DNA of 64,000 bases from Oxalobacteraceae bacterium (GTDB lineage Bacteria > Pseudomonadota > Gammaproteobacteria > Burkholderiales > Burkholderiaceae_D), in contig JAUYNR010000038.1 in the NCBI GenBank assembly GCA_030698225.1, forward strand, positions 62,001 through 126,000, written 5' to 3'. This document shows positions 21,151 through 30,588 of this stretch, piece by piece. The first letter of the stretch is position 1, and each line of letters starts with the position of its first letter. The notes beneath the pieces were generated by a model. The model was not told the DNA's origin, ran no database searches, and saw nothing but the letters and a program-made list of their open reading frames with translations. Position numbers and translations under genes: made by a program.

Positions 21151-22919
21151 ATGCTTTCGGTAATGCCATCGGCAGGAATGATGATATTCGTCACGCTCGA
21201 ATCGGGCCTGACGTTCATAGCCCGCAAAGCGTTGGCGGCAACGGATGAAAATACCGGTGCTGCAACACCACCGCCGTAATGACTGCCGTTGGAAGGTTCA
21301 TCGAGCATCACCGCAATGATGATGCGCGGCGCGGACGCCGGGGCAAAGCCGACGAACGATGATACGTATTTTTTGACATATTTGCCGTCGACGATTTTAT
21401 AGGCAGTTCCGGTTTTGCCACCTACCCGATAACCTGGCACCTGTGCTTTCGGTGCAGTGCCGGTTGGGCCTGCAGCCGCCTCCAGCATGGCACGCATCTG
21501 AAGCGCGGTTTTTTCAGAAATAACTCGTTGACCCTGCACCTGCCCGTTCGGTTGGCCGGCAATTTTTTCCAGGGACAATGGCACTATCTCGCCATTGCGG
21601 GCGAAGATCATATAGGCACGCGCCAACTGAATCAGCGAAACGGAAATACCGTGTCCGTAACTCATGGTTGCCTGCTCGATCGGACGCCACGACTTGAATG
21701 GCCGTACCCGGCCCGCAGCGCGTCCGGGGAAGCTGAATTTCGGTTGCTGGCCAAAACCGACGCTGGTAAACATTTCCCACATTTCCTCCGGCGGCATTTG
21801 CAGAGCAACTTTCGCGGTCCCGATATTCGAGGATCTTTCGATAATTTGCGAGATGGTCAGCAAGCCCAATGGGTGCGCATCGCCAATCGTTGCGGTGCCG
21901 ATGGTCAGTCTTCCTGGCGCTGTCTGGACCGTTGTTTCAGGGGTAACGCGCTTGGTTTCCAATGCCAAAGCTATTGTAAAAGGCTTCATGGTCGAACCGG
22001 GTTCAAAGGTATCCGTCAAAACCCGGTTGCGCAGTTGGGCTCCGGTCAATACCGTGCGGTCGTTCGGGTTATAACTGGGCAAATTGGCCAGCGCCAGAAT
22101 TTCACCGGTTCTGACATCCAGTACCACGATACCGCCAGCCTTGGCCTTGTTCAGCTCGACTGCCGCCTTTAATTGCGAATATGCGATGTACTGGATCTTG
22201 CTGTCGATGGAAAGAGCCAGGTTTCTCCCGTCGTGCGGCTCTCGAATTGATCCGATATCTTCAACAATACGGCCCATGCGGTCTCTGATCACGCGACGGC
22301 TTCCGGTCTTGCCAACCAGCGACTTCTGCGATGTGAGCTCCATACCTTCCTGCCCGACGTCCTCGACATTGGTAAAGCCGACAACATGCGCCATCACCTC
22401 GCCCTCCGGATAGAAGCGCTTGTATTCCTTGCGGGTCTGAATCCCATCGATATCCAGGGCAAGAATCTTGTCCGTGACATCCGACTCGACCTGGCGTTTC
22501 AGGTAGACAAAACCGCGATCGGAATCGAGTTTTTTGCGCAAGTCAGCCTCACTGATCTCAAGAAGACTGGCCAAATTCCGCAGCTTTTCCGACGGCGCCT
22601 TCAAGACATCGTCCGGAATCGCCCAGACTGCCTTGACCGGGACGCTGGACGCCAGCACATGCCCATTGCGATCGGTGATTTTGCCGCGAGTAGCAGGCAA
22701 CTCCAGCGTGCGTTCATAACGCGACGCACCCTGCTTTTGCAGAAATTCGGTAGACATGCCCTGCAGCCACAGCGCACGGCCGGCCAATGTTAGAAAAGAA
22801 GCAAACAAGACGAACAGGACCAGTTTTGAACGCCAGGCCGGCAATGACATCTTCAGCACCGGGCTGGTTGAGAACGGCACGCCCCTGGCTGCTGCGGTAC
22901 GACTGGCAGGGCGGCTCAT
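21147..22919 (-). CDS. ftsI: Septal transpeptidase FtsI (PBP3)
   Basis: A class B penicillin-binding protein of 590 residues. An N-terminal membrane anchor lies near 32-50 and the dimerisation domain follows (ELPATRGKITDRNG). The active-site serine is S309 with K312 (STMK). SSN is at 363-365 and KTG at 502-504. It cross-links septal peptidoglycan with FtsW. The start overlaps the ftsL stop (ATGA). Confidence 0.97.
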   Translation of the reverse strand: MSRPASRTAAARGVPFSTSPVLKMSLPAWRSKLVLFVLFASFLTLAGRALWLQGMSTEFLQKQGASRYERTLELPATRGKITDRNGHVLASSVPVKAVWAIPDDVLKAPSEKLRNLASLLEISEADLRKKLDSDRGFVYLKRQVESDVTDKILALDIDGIQTRKEYKRFYPEGEVMAHVVGFTNVEDVGQEGMELTSQKSLVGKTGSRRVIRDRMGRIVEDIGSIREPHDGRNLALSIDSKIQYIAYSQLKAAVELNKAKAGGIVVLDVRTGEILALANLPSYNPNDRTVLTGAQLRNRVLTDTFEPGSTMKPFTIALALETKRVTPETTVQTAPGRLTIGTATIGDAHPLGLLTISQIIERSSNIGTAKVALQMPPEEMWEMFTSVGFGQQPKFSFPGRAAGRVRPFKSWRPIEQATMSYGHGISVSLIQLARAYMIFARNGEIVPLSLEKIAGQPNGQVQGQRVISEKTALQMRAMLEAAAGPTGTAPKAQVPGYRVGGKTGTAYKIVDGKYVKKYVSSFVGFAPASAPRIIIAVMLDEPSNGSHYGGGVAAPVFSSVAANALRAMNVRPDSSVTNIIIPADGITESM

Positions 22920-23188
22920 TTGCCCTCCACCGTCAGATATTGGGTGCTGGCTGCGGTCAACGCGATCATCTTCAGGTCGCGTTTTGCGGTCGACTCAATG
23001 CGCGCATGCTTGCCCAGGGTGGATTGATCAAGTTGTAACTGGGCCCATTGCACGTCCAATAATTTTGCCTGGGATTGCGCGCGACCCAACTCCACATACA
23101 GACGACGCGCATGATATTGCGCATTCACCAGCGACAGTGCGCACACGACCAGCATGGCTGCGATGATGCCGTTGATACGTCCGCTCAT
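22916..23188 (-). CDS. ftsL: Cell division protein FtsL
   Basis: A 90-residue bitopic protein. A transmembrane helix lies at about 6-24 and a coiled-coil-prone segment follows ([20 protein letters not shown]). The tail contains [13 protein letters not shown], typical of beta-proteobacterial FtsL. It forms the FtsQLB subcomplex. Four-base overlaps join it to both rsmH and ftsI. Confidence 0.93.
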   Translation of the reverse strand: MSGRINGIIAAMLVVCALSLVNAQYHARRLYVELGRAQSQAKLLDVQWAQLQLDQSTLGKHARIESTAKRDLKMIALTAASTQYLTVEGK

Positions 23189-24159
23189 AGATTGCCCCGG
23201 ATCGTGGCAGCGTCGGGCAGCCGCATGCAGACGCGCATGATGGCAGAGCGGGCGCGCGGGTTGCCGCGGATCTCGGCCTCGGTGGGTTTTATTTTTGATA
23301 TCAAGCGCATTTGCGGTTGCGGCAAATCGACCGCACGTATCGGCAACCGGCGATCCGGCTGTTTGACATTGGCTTTGGCTGCCATGAAATGTTTGACGAT
23401 ACGGTCTTCCAGCGAATGGAAGCTGATCACCACCATCCTCGCGTTCGGCGCCAGATACTGGAAGGCCTGATTTAATCCGGTCTCAAGCTCCGCAAGTTCC
23501 TGATTGATGAAAATCCGTATAGCCTGAAAGGTGCGGGTTGCCGGATCCTTACCCTTCTCGCGAGTCTTGACTGCCCTTGCCACGATCGCGGCAAGCTGTC
23601 GTGTGGTTGAAATTGGCTCGACTGTCCTGCCAGCAACAATCGCCTTTGCAATCTGAAAAGCAAACCGTTCTTCCCCATATTCGCGTATCACCTTTTCAAT
23701 TTTTTGTTCTGATTCGGTCGCCAGCCATTCTGCTGCCGAGATGCCGCGCGTACTGTCCATTCGCATATCGAGCGGGCCGTCCAGCCGAAAACTGAAACCC
23801 CGCGCAGCATCGTCGACTTGCGGCGACGAAATACCCAGATCCAGCAACACACCATCCACCCGGGTAATGCCGCGCTCGGCCAAGGCCTCGCCCATGGTGG
23901 CAAAACTATCGTGAATAATTTCGAAACGTGGATCGGAAATCTCTGTCGCGGTGGCAATCGCCTGCGGATCCTTGTCAAAGGCGATCAACCGGCCCTTCAC
24001 TCCCATGCGCTGCAAAATCCTGCTGCTGTGACCGCCGCGTCCGAAGGTGCCGTCGACGTAGATCCCGTCCGCGCGCGCACCCTCCAGCGCCAGCGCATCG
24101 ACCGCCTCATCCAGCAGCACGGTACGGTGCTGAAATTCTGGCACCGGTTGTATCATCAT
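23185..24159 (-). CDS. rsmH: 16S rRNA (cytosine-1402-N4) methyltransferase RsmH
   Basis: A 324-residue SAM-dependent methyltransferase (formerly MraW) that modifies C1402 in the ribosomal P site. The SAM loop is [12 protein letters not shown] (34-45). [20 protein letters not shown] and [12 protein letters not shown] are family motifs. It lies 9 bp after mraZ, in the usual second place of the dcw cluster. Confidence 0.97.
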   Translation of the reverse strand: MMIQPVPEFQHRTVLLDEAVDALALEGARADGIYVDGTFGRGGHSSRILQRMGVKGRLIAFDKDPQAIATATEISDPRFEIIHDSFATMGEALAERGITRVDGVLLDLGISSPQVDDAARGFSFRLDGPLDMRMDSTRGISAAEWLATESEQKIEKVIREYGEERFAFQIAKAIVAGRTVEPISTTRQLAAIVARAVKTREKGKDPATRTFQAIRIFINQELAELETGLNQAFQYLAPNARMVVISFHSLEDRIVKHFMAAKANVKQPDRRLPIRAVDLPQPQMRLISKIKPTEAEIRGNPRARSAIMRVCMRLPDAATIRGNL

Positions 24160-24168
24160 CGCCGGCCC

Positions 24169-24597
24169 TTAAAACGAAAAATCACTCAACACATCAGGCA
24201 TGCCTGCCGCGATCGCCTGCGACTCGCTCTCGGCGAGCCTGGCGGCATCCCACAACTCGAAATGGCTGCCCATGCCGAGCAACATCACGTCGCGGCTCAA
24301 ACCTACTGCGCTGCGCAGCTCAGGCGTGACCAGAATCCGGCCGGCAGAATCCATATCCACATCGGATGCGTTGCCCAGGAATATCCGTTGCCAGGCGCGC
24401 GCCGACATCGGCCAGGCCACAATTTGTTCGCGATGGCTTTCCCATACCGGACGCGGAAACAACAACAAGCAGCCGTGCGGATGCCTGGTCAACGTGACCC
24501 GGCTTTCGCACTGGATCGACAGCGCGTCACGATGCCTGGCCGGAATAGACATCCTGCCTTTCGCATCGAGATTTAATGCTGACGCGCCTTGGAACAC
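24169..24597 (-). CDS. mraZ: Transcriptional regulator MraZ
   Basis: An AbrB-like repressor of the dcw operon. Two tandem MraZ repeats are visible: [16 protein letters not shown] near the N terminus and [16 protein letters not shown] near the middle, the second carrying the conserved D-AGR core. The GTG start at 24597 gives 142 residues, the normal length, with GAAGGA at suitable spacing. The in-frame ATG at 24690 would place the coding region across the operator repeats and add non-conserved residues. Confidence 0.93.
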   Translation of the reverse strand: MFQGASALNLDAKGRMSIPARHRDALSIQCESRVTLTRHPHGCLLLFPRPVWESHREQIVAWPMSARAWQRIFLGNASDVDMDSAGRILVTPELRSAVGLSRDVMLLGMGSHFELWDAARLAESESQAIAAGMPDVLSDFSF

Positions 24598-24670
24598 GAT
24601 TATCAAATCCTTCGGACTGGTTATTTTGGGAAGCGGCTTGCCGGTTACAAATTTATTGCGGGAATCATTA

Positions 24671-24710
24671 AAATCCCCACAAAAAAACACTTTTCCACAC
24701 TGCTGCCCAC
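24671..24710 (-). promoter_or_regulatory. MraZ boxes: four direct repeats at 10-base spacing
   Basis: On the minus strand GTG-starting units begin at 24710, 24700, 24690 and 24680: GTGGG, GTGTGG, GTG and GTGGGG, each exactly ten bases after the last. MraZ is known to bind TGGG-N5 direct repeats of this period upstream of its own gene. The first box overlaps the predicted -10, which fits repression of mraZ and the whole dcw cluster. Confidence 0.8.
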
Positions 24711-24737
24711 TTTAGTGGAAGCAATATAACCGGTCAA
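24709..24737 (-). promoter_or_regulatory. Sigma-70 promoter of the dcw cluster
   Basis: The minus strand reads TTGACC (24737-24732), a 17-base spacer, then TAAAGT (24714-24709). The -35 is strong and the -10 moderate. It sits directly upstream of, and touches, the first MraZ box. Transcription would begin near 24702, about 105 bases before the mraZ GTG. Confidence 0.6.
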
Positions 24738-24995
24738 GCTGTTTCAGGGAGAGGAAGTGAATTTTAGTGATTTAAGTCAATGACTTAGCTTTCTCAATGT
24801 CCATTGCCTTAATACAAAAAGCTTATTTAATTAAGCACTTATCAAACATAGTGAAAGTTGCACATAACATAAAAACATGTGTTTTTGCATGTTTGCAATG
24901 ATTGACAGGGGAAAATACCAGGCAGGCGCGAGGCCGGTGACAAAGCGGGTTTAGAACGGAAAAAATGCCACGCACTGGGGCGCAGCCTAAAAAAA
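24711..24995. other. AT-rich spacer between the mraZ promoter and rnpB
   Basis: Apart from the -35 region of the dcw promoter and the U-run of rnpB, I see no ORF, RNA gene or repeat here. The part from 24760 to 24900 is markedly AT-rich and could carry upstream activating sequence for the dcw promoter. Confidence 0.4.
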
Positions 24996-25348
24996 GTGAA
25001 GCAAGCCGATAGGCCGGATTTTGTTACGGCACCAGGTCTTGCAACCGCGCGCTATGACAGCCATTCCTCTAGGCGCTGGATTACTCCAGCGCTCAAGCTT
25101 CCTACCCGCACGCTCCGCGAGCAGCATCAACGCGTGCCTATTTGGAATTGCTCCGGGTGGAGGTTACCGCGTTTCACCGTAACTTAATACGCTCGTCTCT
25201 GTGGCCCTATTCCTCGCCTTATACCGAAGCTAAAGCGCTTGCGGCTTTCAGCGGACGGCCGTTAACCGTCACCCTGCTGTATGGAGTCCGGACCTTCCTC
25301 CCGCCACGGCCTTGCAGCCGCGGCCAGCGACTGTCTGGCTTGCTTCAC
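24996..25348 (-). ncRNA. rnpB: RNase P RNA, bacterial type A
   Basis: The minus strand shows the long P1 pairing GAAGCAAGCC (from 25346) with GGCTTGCTTC (to 24998). After P1 comes GGGAGGAAGGTCCGGACTCC and later ACAGCAGGGTGACGG, the conserved CR I region. GAGGAATAGGGCCACAGAGA lies further on, and CCTATCGGCTTGCTT closes the molecule. Length is about 350 nt. A -10 TACAAT at 25360-25355 fits the 5' end. P1 is followed by seven Us, so it can double as a terminator. RNase P RNA removes tRNA 5' leaders. Confidence 0.95.
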
Positions 25349-25400
25349 CGCAGCATTGTAGCGCACTCCCCGCCAGCCCGTTTTTCCAGCATTGCATCAC

Positions 25401-25474
25401 TAATATACTGCAATATGTATTTTACAAATCATAATAAAAACATGCGGAAAATGCAGTGTTTTTTTCCATACTCC
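25401..25474 (+). repeat. 74-nt intergenic repeat, copy B
   Basis: AATATAC, TGTATTTT, then ATGCGGAAAATGCAGTG and the closing ATACTCC. The 5' half of the middle hairpin is degenerate (CATAATA where others have CGCA). It lies between the rnpB promoter and the response regulator gene. Confidence 0.75.
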
Positions 25475-25597
25475 TATTAAAAACATTGGTAGTTGCGGCG
25501 AATTGCAGGTTCGCACGAGTGCGGTTGAAGTCGTGTTATCGTGTAAAAATAAAAATTTGCCGCAGCACTGCCATCCGAACCTTCGCACTGACACACC

Positions 25598-26287
25598 ATG
25601 AGAATCGCAGTCCTCGACGACGACCCCGGCCGCACCGGCATCGCATACAAGATCCTGAGCGCGGCCGGACACGTTTGCCACCTGTTTCCAAACGGCCGGG
25701 ATATGCTGCAGCAGCTACGTCGTGAAAGCTACGACATGCTGATTCTCGACTGGCAGATGTCTGGCGCAAACGCTCCCGAAGTGATGCGCTGGGCGCGGGA
25801 AAAACTGCCACCCAAGCTGCCGGTGCTGTTCCTGACCAGCAGCTCCAGCGCAGACGATATCATCGAGGGCCTGGCAGCCGGCGCCGATGACTACATGATC
25901 AAGCCGATTCGTCGCAGCGAACTGGCAGTGCGGGTCCAGGCTCTTTTGCGACGCGCTTATCCGAGCCAGAACGCAACTGAAGAAATCCGGTTTGGGCACT
26001 ATGCATTCGAAACCCGCAGCGGCCAGTTGAGATTCGATGGCGCGCCGATTGCGCTGACACAGAAGGAATTCGATCTGGCGCTGCTGTTTTTCCGCAATCT
26101 GGACCGGCCGCTGTCGCGCGCGACCATCCTGGAGGCGGTATGGCCGCGCAATATCGAAATCCCCTCCCGCACGATGGACACGCATGTGTCGCGGGTCCGC
26201 AGCAAGCTGCAGTTGCGTCCGGAAAACGGATTCCGGCTGGCTCCGGTCTACAGTTACGGCTACCGTCTGGAGCAGGTTTCGCTGTAA
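25598..26287 (+). CDS. Orphan OmpR-family response regulator
   Basis: A 229-residue protein. The receiver domain covers about 1-120, with acidic D7-D9, phospho-acceptor D51 in LILDWQ and K in MIKPIR. The C-terminal winged helix shows LTQKEFDLALLFFRN, MDTHVSRVRSKL and YGYRLE. No histidine kinase gene is adjacent on either strand, so its partner and targets cannot be told from the window. It is separated from hemA by about 170 bp. Confidence 0.9.
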   Translation: MRIAVLDDDPGRTGIAYKILSAAGHVCHLFPNGRDMLQQLRRESYDMLILDWQMSGANAPEVMRWAREKLPPKLPVLFLTSSSSADDIIEGLAAGADDYMIKPIRRSELAVRVQALLRRAYPSQNATEEIRFGHYAFETRSGQLRFDGAPIALTQKEFDLALLFFRNLDRPLSRATILEAVWPRNIEIPSRTMDTHVSRVRSKLQLRPENGFRLAPVYSYGYRLEQVSL

Positions 26288-26307
26288 TCGCGAAGGCGCT
26301 GCCTGCT

Positions 26308-26338
26308 CCGGCCCGGGCCTGATTCGGATTCGGGCCGG
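26308..26338 (+). terminator. GC-rich hairpin after the response regulator, possible terminator
   Basis: CCGGCCCG (26308-26315) and CGGGCCGG (26331-26338) can form an eight-pair stem about 20 bases past the response regulator stop. No T-run follows, so it may be an mRNA 3' stabiliser rather than an intrinsic terminator. Confidence 0.35.
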
Positions 26339-26381
26339 CGGAAATTCTGCGATTCGAGCATAATCGCCGGCGCTGGCCGGC

Positions 26382-26408
26382 TTGTTATCGGCCGCGGGAA
26401 GTTATAAT
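26382..26408 (+). promoter_or_regulatory. Candidate hemA promoter
   Basis: TTGTTA at 26382 and a perfect TATAAT at 26403-26408 are separated by 15 bases, shorter than the 17-base optimum. A start near 26415 would leave a leader of about 45 bases before hemA. Confidence 0.4.
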
Positions 26409-26459
26409 GCAAGCCTGTTCAAACCTAAATTCCGCGTTGCGGACCGTATAACAACCCAC

Positions 26460-27749
26460 ATGCAACTGCTTGCCGTAGGCCTCAACCACACCACCGCGCC
26501 ACTTGCCTTGCGCGAACGGGTGGCTTTCCCCGCCGACCAGATCGGCGCGGCGGTGGGGTCGGCGCGTGCATGGCTAGCCAATCAGGAAGGCTCCGGCCAT
26601 AGCGACGAGGCCGCCATCCTATCGACCTGCAACCGCACTGAACTGTACGCGGCCAGCCACGTGCCGGGCGGGGTCGAGGCCGCAATCGACAGCAGCGCGC
26701 ATTTTCTGGCTGATTACCACAAGCTACCTTATTCGGAGCTGCGCCCACACCTCTACACGCTACCGCAGGATGACGCGGTGCGACACGCGTTCCGGGTCGC
26801 CTGCGGACTCGATTCGATGGTGCTGGGCGAACCGCAAATCCTGGGCCAGATGAAGGATGCTGTGCGCCAGGCCGAGGCGGCCGGCGGACTGGGCACCTAT
26901 CTGCACCAGTTGTTCCAGCGCACTTTCGCAGTTGCCAAGGAAGTGCGCAGCACTACCGAAATCGGCGCCCATAGCGTATCCATGGCGGCCGCTGCGGTGC
27001 GGCTGTCGCAACGGATTTTCGACAGCATCTCCGAGCAGCATGTGCTGTTCATCGGCGCCGGCGAAATGATCGAACTGTGCGCGACCCACTTCGCCGCGCA
27101 AAATCCGAAATCGATCACGATCGCCAACCGCACGCTGGAGCGCGGCGAACTGCTCGCGCACCGCTTCAATGGCCGCGCGATCCGTCTGGCCGAATTGCCG
27201 GATCAACTGGCACAGTTCGACATCGTGGTCTCGTGCACCGCCTCGTCGCTGCCCATCATCGGCCTGGGCATGGTCGAGCGCGCGATCAAGGTGCGCCGCC
27301 ACAAGCCGGTGTTCCTGGTCGACCTGGCTGTGCCGCGCGACATCGAAACTGAAGTCGGCCGGCTCGACGACGCCTTTTTGTATACCGTCGACGACCTCGG
27401 CGCAGTGGTCCAGACCGGGATGGAAAACCGCCAGGCGGCAGTGGCGCAAGCCGAAGCCATCATCGAAACCCGGGTCCAGTCCTACATGCACTGGGTTGAT
27501 GGCCGGCTGGTGGTGCCGGTGATCCAGGATCTGCACGAAAACAGCGAAATACTGCGCATGATCGAGCTCGAACGCGCACGCAAGATGATCGCGCGCGGCG
27601 ACGATATTGATGTGGTGCTGGAAGCCCTCTCCAAAGGCATCACCGCAAAGTTCCTGCACGGCCCGCAACAGGCTTTGCACCAGGCCCAGGGCGACGAGCG
27701 CGCACGGCTGGCCGCACTATTGCCGCAACTGTTTCGCACCAGACGCTAG
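26460..27749 (+). CDS. hemA: Glutamyl-tRNA reductase HemA
   Basis: The first enzyme of C5 tetrapyrrole synthesis, 429 residues. It reduces glutamyl-tRNA to glutamate-1-semialdehyde. The catalytic cysteine is C57 in [23 protein letters not shown] and the NADPH site [13 protein letters not shown] are family motifs. ATG 26460 ([14 protein letters not shown]) is the conserved start; an in-frame ATG 78 bases upstream adds a non-conserved leader. It heads the hemA-prfA-dsbB-prmC run. Confidence 0.97.
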   Translation: MQLLAVGLNHTTAPLALRERVAFPADQIGAAVGSARAWLANQEGSGHSDEAAILSTCNRTELYAASHVPGGVEAAIDSSAHFLADYHKLPYSELRPHLYTLPQDDAVRHAFRVACGLDSMVLGEPQILGQMKDAVRQAEAAGGLGTYLHQLFQRTFAVAKEVRSTTEIGAHSVSMAAAAVRLSQRIFDSISEQHVLFIGAGEMIELCATHFAAQNPKSITIANRTLERGELLAHRFNGRAIRLAELPDQLAQFDIVVSCTASSLPIIGLGMVERAIKVRRHKPVFLVDLAVPRDIETEVGRLDDAFLYTVDDLGAVVQTGMENRQAAVAQAEAIIETRVQSYMHWVDGRLVVPVIQDLHENSEILRMIELERARKMIARGDDIDVVLEALSKGITAKFLHGPQQALHQAQGDERARLAALLPQLFRTRR

Positions 27750-27860
27750 CGCCGCCTGCCACTCCTTCCGCTTCCACCATTTCCCGCACTGCACGCCGGA
27801 ACGCAGCATCAAATGCTGCCCGGACTCCCGGATAAACCGGACTTTCAGAACAGAATTCTT

Positions 27861-28943
27861 ATGAAACCATCAATGCTTGCCAAGCTGGACCAACTCTCCG
27901 AGCGCCTGGAAGAAGTCGGCCAGTTGCTGATGCGCGAAGACGCCACTGCTTCCATGGACAACTACCGCAAACTGAGCCGCGAACACGCGGAAATCGGTCC
28001 GCTGGTAGCGCTCTACCAGTCCTACACCGAGGCCGAAAAAGATGCCGCCGCCGCCCAGCAGATGTTGCAGGATCCGGAGATGAAGGTGTTCGCGCAGGAA
28101 GAAATCGAAGCCGCGAAAGAGCGCATGACGGCGCTGGAGGCCGACCTGCAAAAAATGCTGCTGCCGAAAGACGCCAACGACGAGCGCAACATCCTGCTGG
28201 AAATCCGCGCCGGCACCGGCGGCGACGAAGCCGCGCTGTTTGCCGGCGACCTGCTGCGGATGTACACCCGGTATGCGGAACGCAACCGCTGGCAGGTCGA
28301 AATCATGTCCGAATCGGCGTCCGAGCTGGGCGGCTACAAGGAAGTCATCGTGCGCCTGGTCGGCGCCGGCGCCTACGCCAAGCTGAAGTTCGAATCCGGC
28401 GGCCACCGGGTGCAGCGGGTGCCGGCCACCGAAACCCAGGGCCGCATCCATACCTCGGCCTGCACGGTTGCGGTGATGCCGGAAGCCGACGAAGTCAGCG
28501 ACGTGGTGATCAATCCGGCCGATCTGCGCATCGACACCTACCGCGCCTCCGGTGCCGGCGGCCAGCATATCAACAAGACCGATTCGGCGGTGCGCATCAC
28601 GCACAATCCGACCGGCATCGTGGTCGAATGCCAGGACGGCCGCAGCCAGCATCAGAACAAGGCGCAAGCGTTGCGGGTGTTGGCCACCCGCATCATGGAC
28701 GTGCAGATCCGCGCGCAGCAGGCCAAGGAAGCGGCGACCCGCAAGAGCCTGATCGGCTCCGGCGACCGCAGCGAACGCATCCGCACCTACAATTTCCCGC
28801 AGGGGAGGATGACCGACCACCGCATCAACCTGACGCTGTACAAGCTCGACTTCATCATGGATGGCGATCTCGACGACTTGATCAATGCGCTGGTGGCCGA
28901 GCATCAGGCCGAGCTGCTGGCGGCGCTGGGCGATGCATGCTGA
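27861..28943 (+). CDS. prfA: Peptide chain release factor 1
   Basis: Release factor for UAA and UAG, 360 residues. The codon-recognition tripeptide PAT lies at 188-190 and the catalytic GGQ at 233-235 ([18 protein letters not shown]), both at standard positions. ATG 27861 ([12 protein letters not shown]) is the conserved start. It lies between hemA and dsbB. The methyltransferase that modifies its GGQ glutamine, PrmC, is encoded one gene further on. Confidence 0.97.
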   Translation: MKPSMLAKLDQLSERLEEVGQLLMREDATASMDNYRKLSREHAEIGPLVALYQSYTEAEKDAAAAQQMLQDPEMKVFAQEEIEAAKERMTALEADLQKMLLPKDANDERNILLEIRAGTGGDEAALFAGDLLRMYTRYAERNRWQVEIMSESASELGGYKEVIVRLVGAGAYAKLKFESGGHRVQRVPATETQGRIHTSACTVAVMPEADEVSDVVINPADLRIDTYRASGAGGQHINKTDSAVRITHNPTGIVVECQDGRSQHQNKAQALRVLATRIMDVQIRAQQAKEAATRKSLIGSGDRSERIRTYNFPQGRMTDHRINLTLYKLDFIMDGDLDDLINALVAEHQAELLAALGDAC

Positions 28944-29099
28944 CTTACTATCTCTCCAATGCGGGAAACGGCGACTGGTCCACGAAAAGCACGGACATAT
29001 TGATACAAGGTACTGATTTATTTCGTGATTTTCGGGTCGTTCGTGGACCGACTTTTTTTCAGAATGCCGCTTTATTTTTCAGCCAACTCCGGAAACATG

Positions 29100-29570
29100 A
29101 TGAATACTTCCAAATCCGTTTTACTGGCAATCGCCTTTGCCTGTCTGGCCCTGCTCGGCTTCGCATTGTATTTGCAGCATGGGCTGGACCAGAAGCCGTG
29201 CCCGCTGTGCGTGATGCAGCGCTATGCGTTTGCCGCGATCGCGCTGATTTGTCTGGCCAGTGCCGCCTTGCCGCGTGCGGCTGTGCGGGCTGGCGCCGGT
29301 CTGGGACTGCTGGCGGCGCTTACCGGAGCCGGCATTGCCGGCTGGCACTTGTGGGTCAAGGCTAATCCGGAAATCTCCTGCGGGATCGATCCGCTGGAAA
29401 CCGCTCTCAACAAGATCCCGAGCGCCGAACTGCTGCCGTTCCTGTTTCAAGCCAACGGTTTCTGCAGCACCGATTACGCGCCGATTCTCGGCCTGTCGAC
29501 CCCGACCTGGGCGCTGCTGTGGTTTGCGCTGTTTAGCATCGCGCTGGGCCGGACCGCGTTCAAACGCTGA
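29100..29570 (+). CDS. dsbB: Disulfide bond formation protein DsbB
   Basis: A 156-residue inner-membrane protein with four helices that passes electrons from DsbA to quinones. The first redox pair is C34/C37 in KPCPLCVMQRY and the second is C94 and C122. Two adjacent ATGs exist (29097, 29100). The second is preferred for its spacing to GGAA. It sits between prfA and prmC, which are usually neighbours, and ends one base before prmC. Confidence 0.93.
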   Translation: MNTSKSVLLAIAFACLALLGFALYLQHGLDQKPCPLCVMQRYAFAAIALICLASAALPRAAVRAGAGLGLLAALTGAGIAGWHLWVKANPEISCGIDPLETALNKIPSAELLPFLFQANGFCSTDYAPILGLSTPTWALLWFALFSIALGRTAFKR

Positions 29571-29571
29571 A

Positions 29572-30435
29572 ATGACACCGATCCGCATCGAGGCCGGTTG
29601 CGATATCGGCTGCGCGCAGCGCAGTTCCCCGCTGGATGCGCTGGAAACCCGCATGCTGCTGATGCATGCGCTGGGCCTGACGCGGGTCCAGCTGATCACC
29701 GAATCCGAACGCCGGCTGAGCGCCGATGAAGCGCAGCGCTTCACCGCACTGCTGCAGCGCCGGGTGGCGGGCGAGCCGATCGCGTACATCGTCGGCCAGC
29801 GCGAATTTTTCGGCTTGCCATTCCTAGTGACAAAAGATGTGCTGATTCCGCGCCCGGAAACCGAATTGCTGGTCGAACTGGCGCTGGAACGCGCGCCGCA
29901 GGGTGGCCGGATCCTGGACCTCGGCACCGGTTCCGGCGCGATTGCGATTGCGCTGGCGCACGCCCGCGCCGACCTGCAGGTCAGCGCGGTCGATGTCAGT
30001 CGGGCAGCACTCGAAGTGGCGCAACAGAATGCCGCGCACAATCTGGCAGGCCGCGGCAATGCGATCCGCCTGCTGCACAGCGACTGGTATCGCGGATTGC
30101 AGGCCGGCGAACGATTCGAGCTGATCGTTGCCAACCCGCCCTACATCGTGGCCGGCGATACCCATCTGAGCCGGGGCGATCTGCGTTTCGAACCGATCGG
30201 CGCCCTCACCGACCATGCCGACGGCCTGTCCGCACTGCGCACCATCGTCAACGGTGCCGCTGCGCATCTGATGCCGGGCGGCTGGCTATTGATGGAGCAC
30301 GGCTACGACCAGGCGGCGGCGGTGCGCGAACTGTTGATTGCCCAGGGTTACCAGGAAGTGCAAAGCTGGCAAGACCTGGCCGGCATCGAGCGGGCGACCG
30401 GCGGCATGCTGCCGCGGGCCGGCCATCGAGGCTGA
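29572..30435 (+). CDS. prmC: Release factor glutamine N5-methyltransferase PrmC
   Basis: A 287-residue SAM-dependent methyltransferase (HemK) that methylates the GGQ glutamine of release factors. The SAM loop ILDLGTGSGAIAIALA and the catalytic NPPY (188-191) are visible. ATG 29572 is two bases after the dsbB stop, so the pair is coupled. Copy I of the 74-nt repeat begins at its stop codon. Confidence 0.95.
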   Translation: MTPIRIEAGCDIGCAQRSSPLDALETRMLLMHALGLTRVQLITESERRLSADEAQRFTALLQRRVAGEPIAYIVGQREFFGLPFLVTKDVLIPRPETELLVELALERAPQGGRILDLGTGSGAIAIALAHARADLQVSAVDVSRAALEVAQQNAAHNLAGRGNAIRLLHSDWYRGLQAGERFELIVANPPYIVAGDTHLSRGDLRFEPIGALTDHADGLSALRTIVNGAAAHLMPGGWLLMEHGYDQAAAVRELLIAQGYQEVQSWQDLAGIERATGGMLPRAGHRG

Positions 30436-30509
30436 AATATACTGTAAAGTGTATTTTTCATGTCGCTTTATTCCTATGCGCGAAATACCGTATTTTCAAT
30501 GATACCCCT
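30434..30509 (+). repeat. 74-nt intergenic repeat, copy I
   Basis: AAATATAC and GTGTATTTTT form the first stem. TCGC and TGCG form the second, and GATACCCC closes. It starts at the end of prmC and occupies the convergent gap between prmC and the deaminase gene. Confidence 0.75.
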
Positions 30510-30588
30510 AGTAATAAATTGATAATACTGACGGTTCAGACAGGCGCTGCCGGGCAGCGGCAGCATTCCAGCCTTTGCCATCTAAGAA

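Noticed and set aside
24860-24900. An AT-rich stretch with AAACATGTGTTT resembling the 74-nt repeat
   Set aside because: Only a short palindrome matches; the CGCA/TGCGG hairpin and ATACYCC end are missing.
29034-29060. A small hairpin plus T-run after prfA
   Set aside because: The stem GGTC/GACC has only four pairs. It is too weak to call a terminator.
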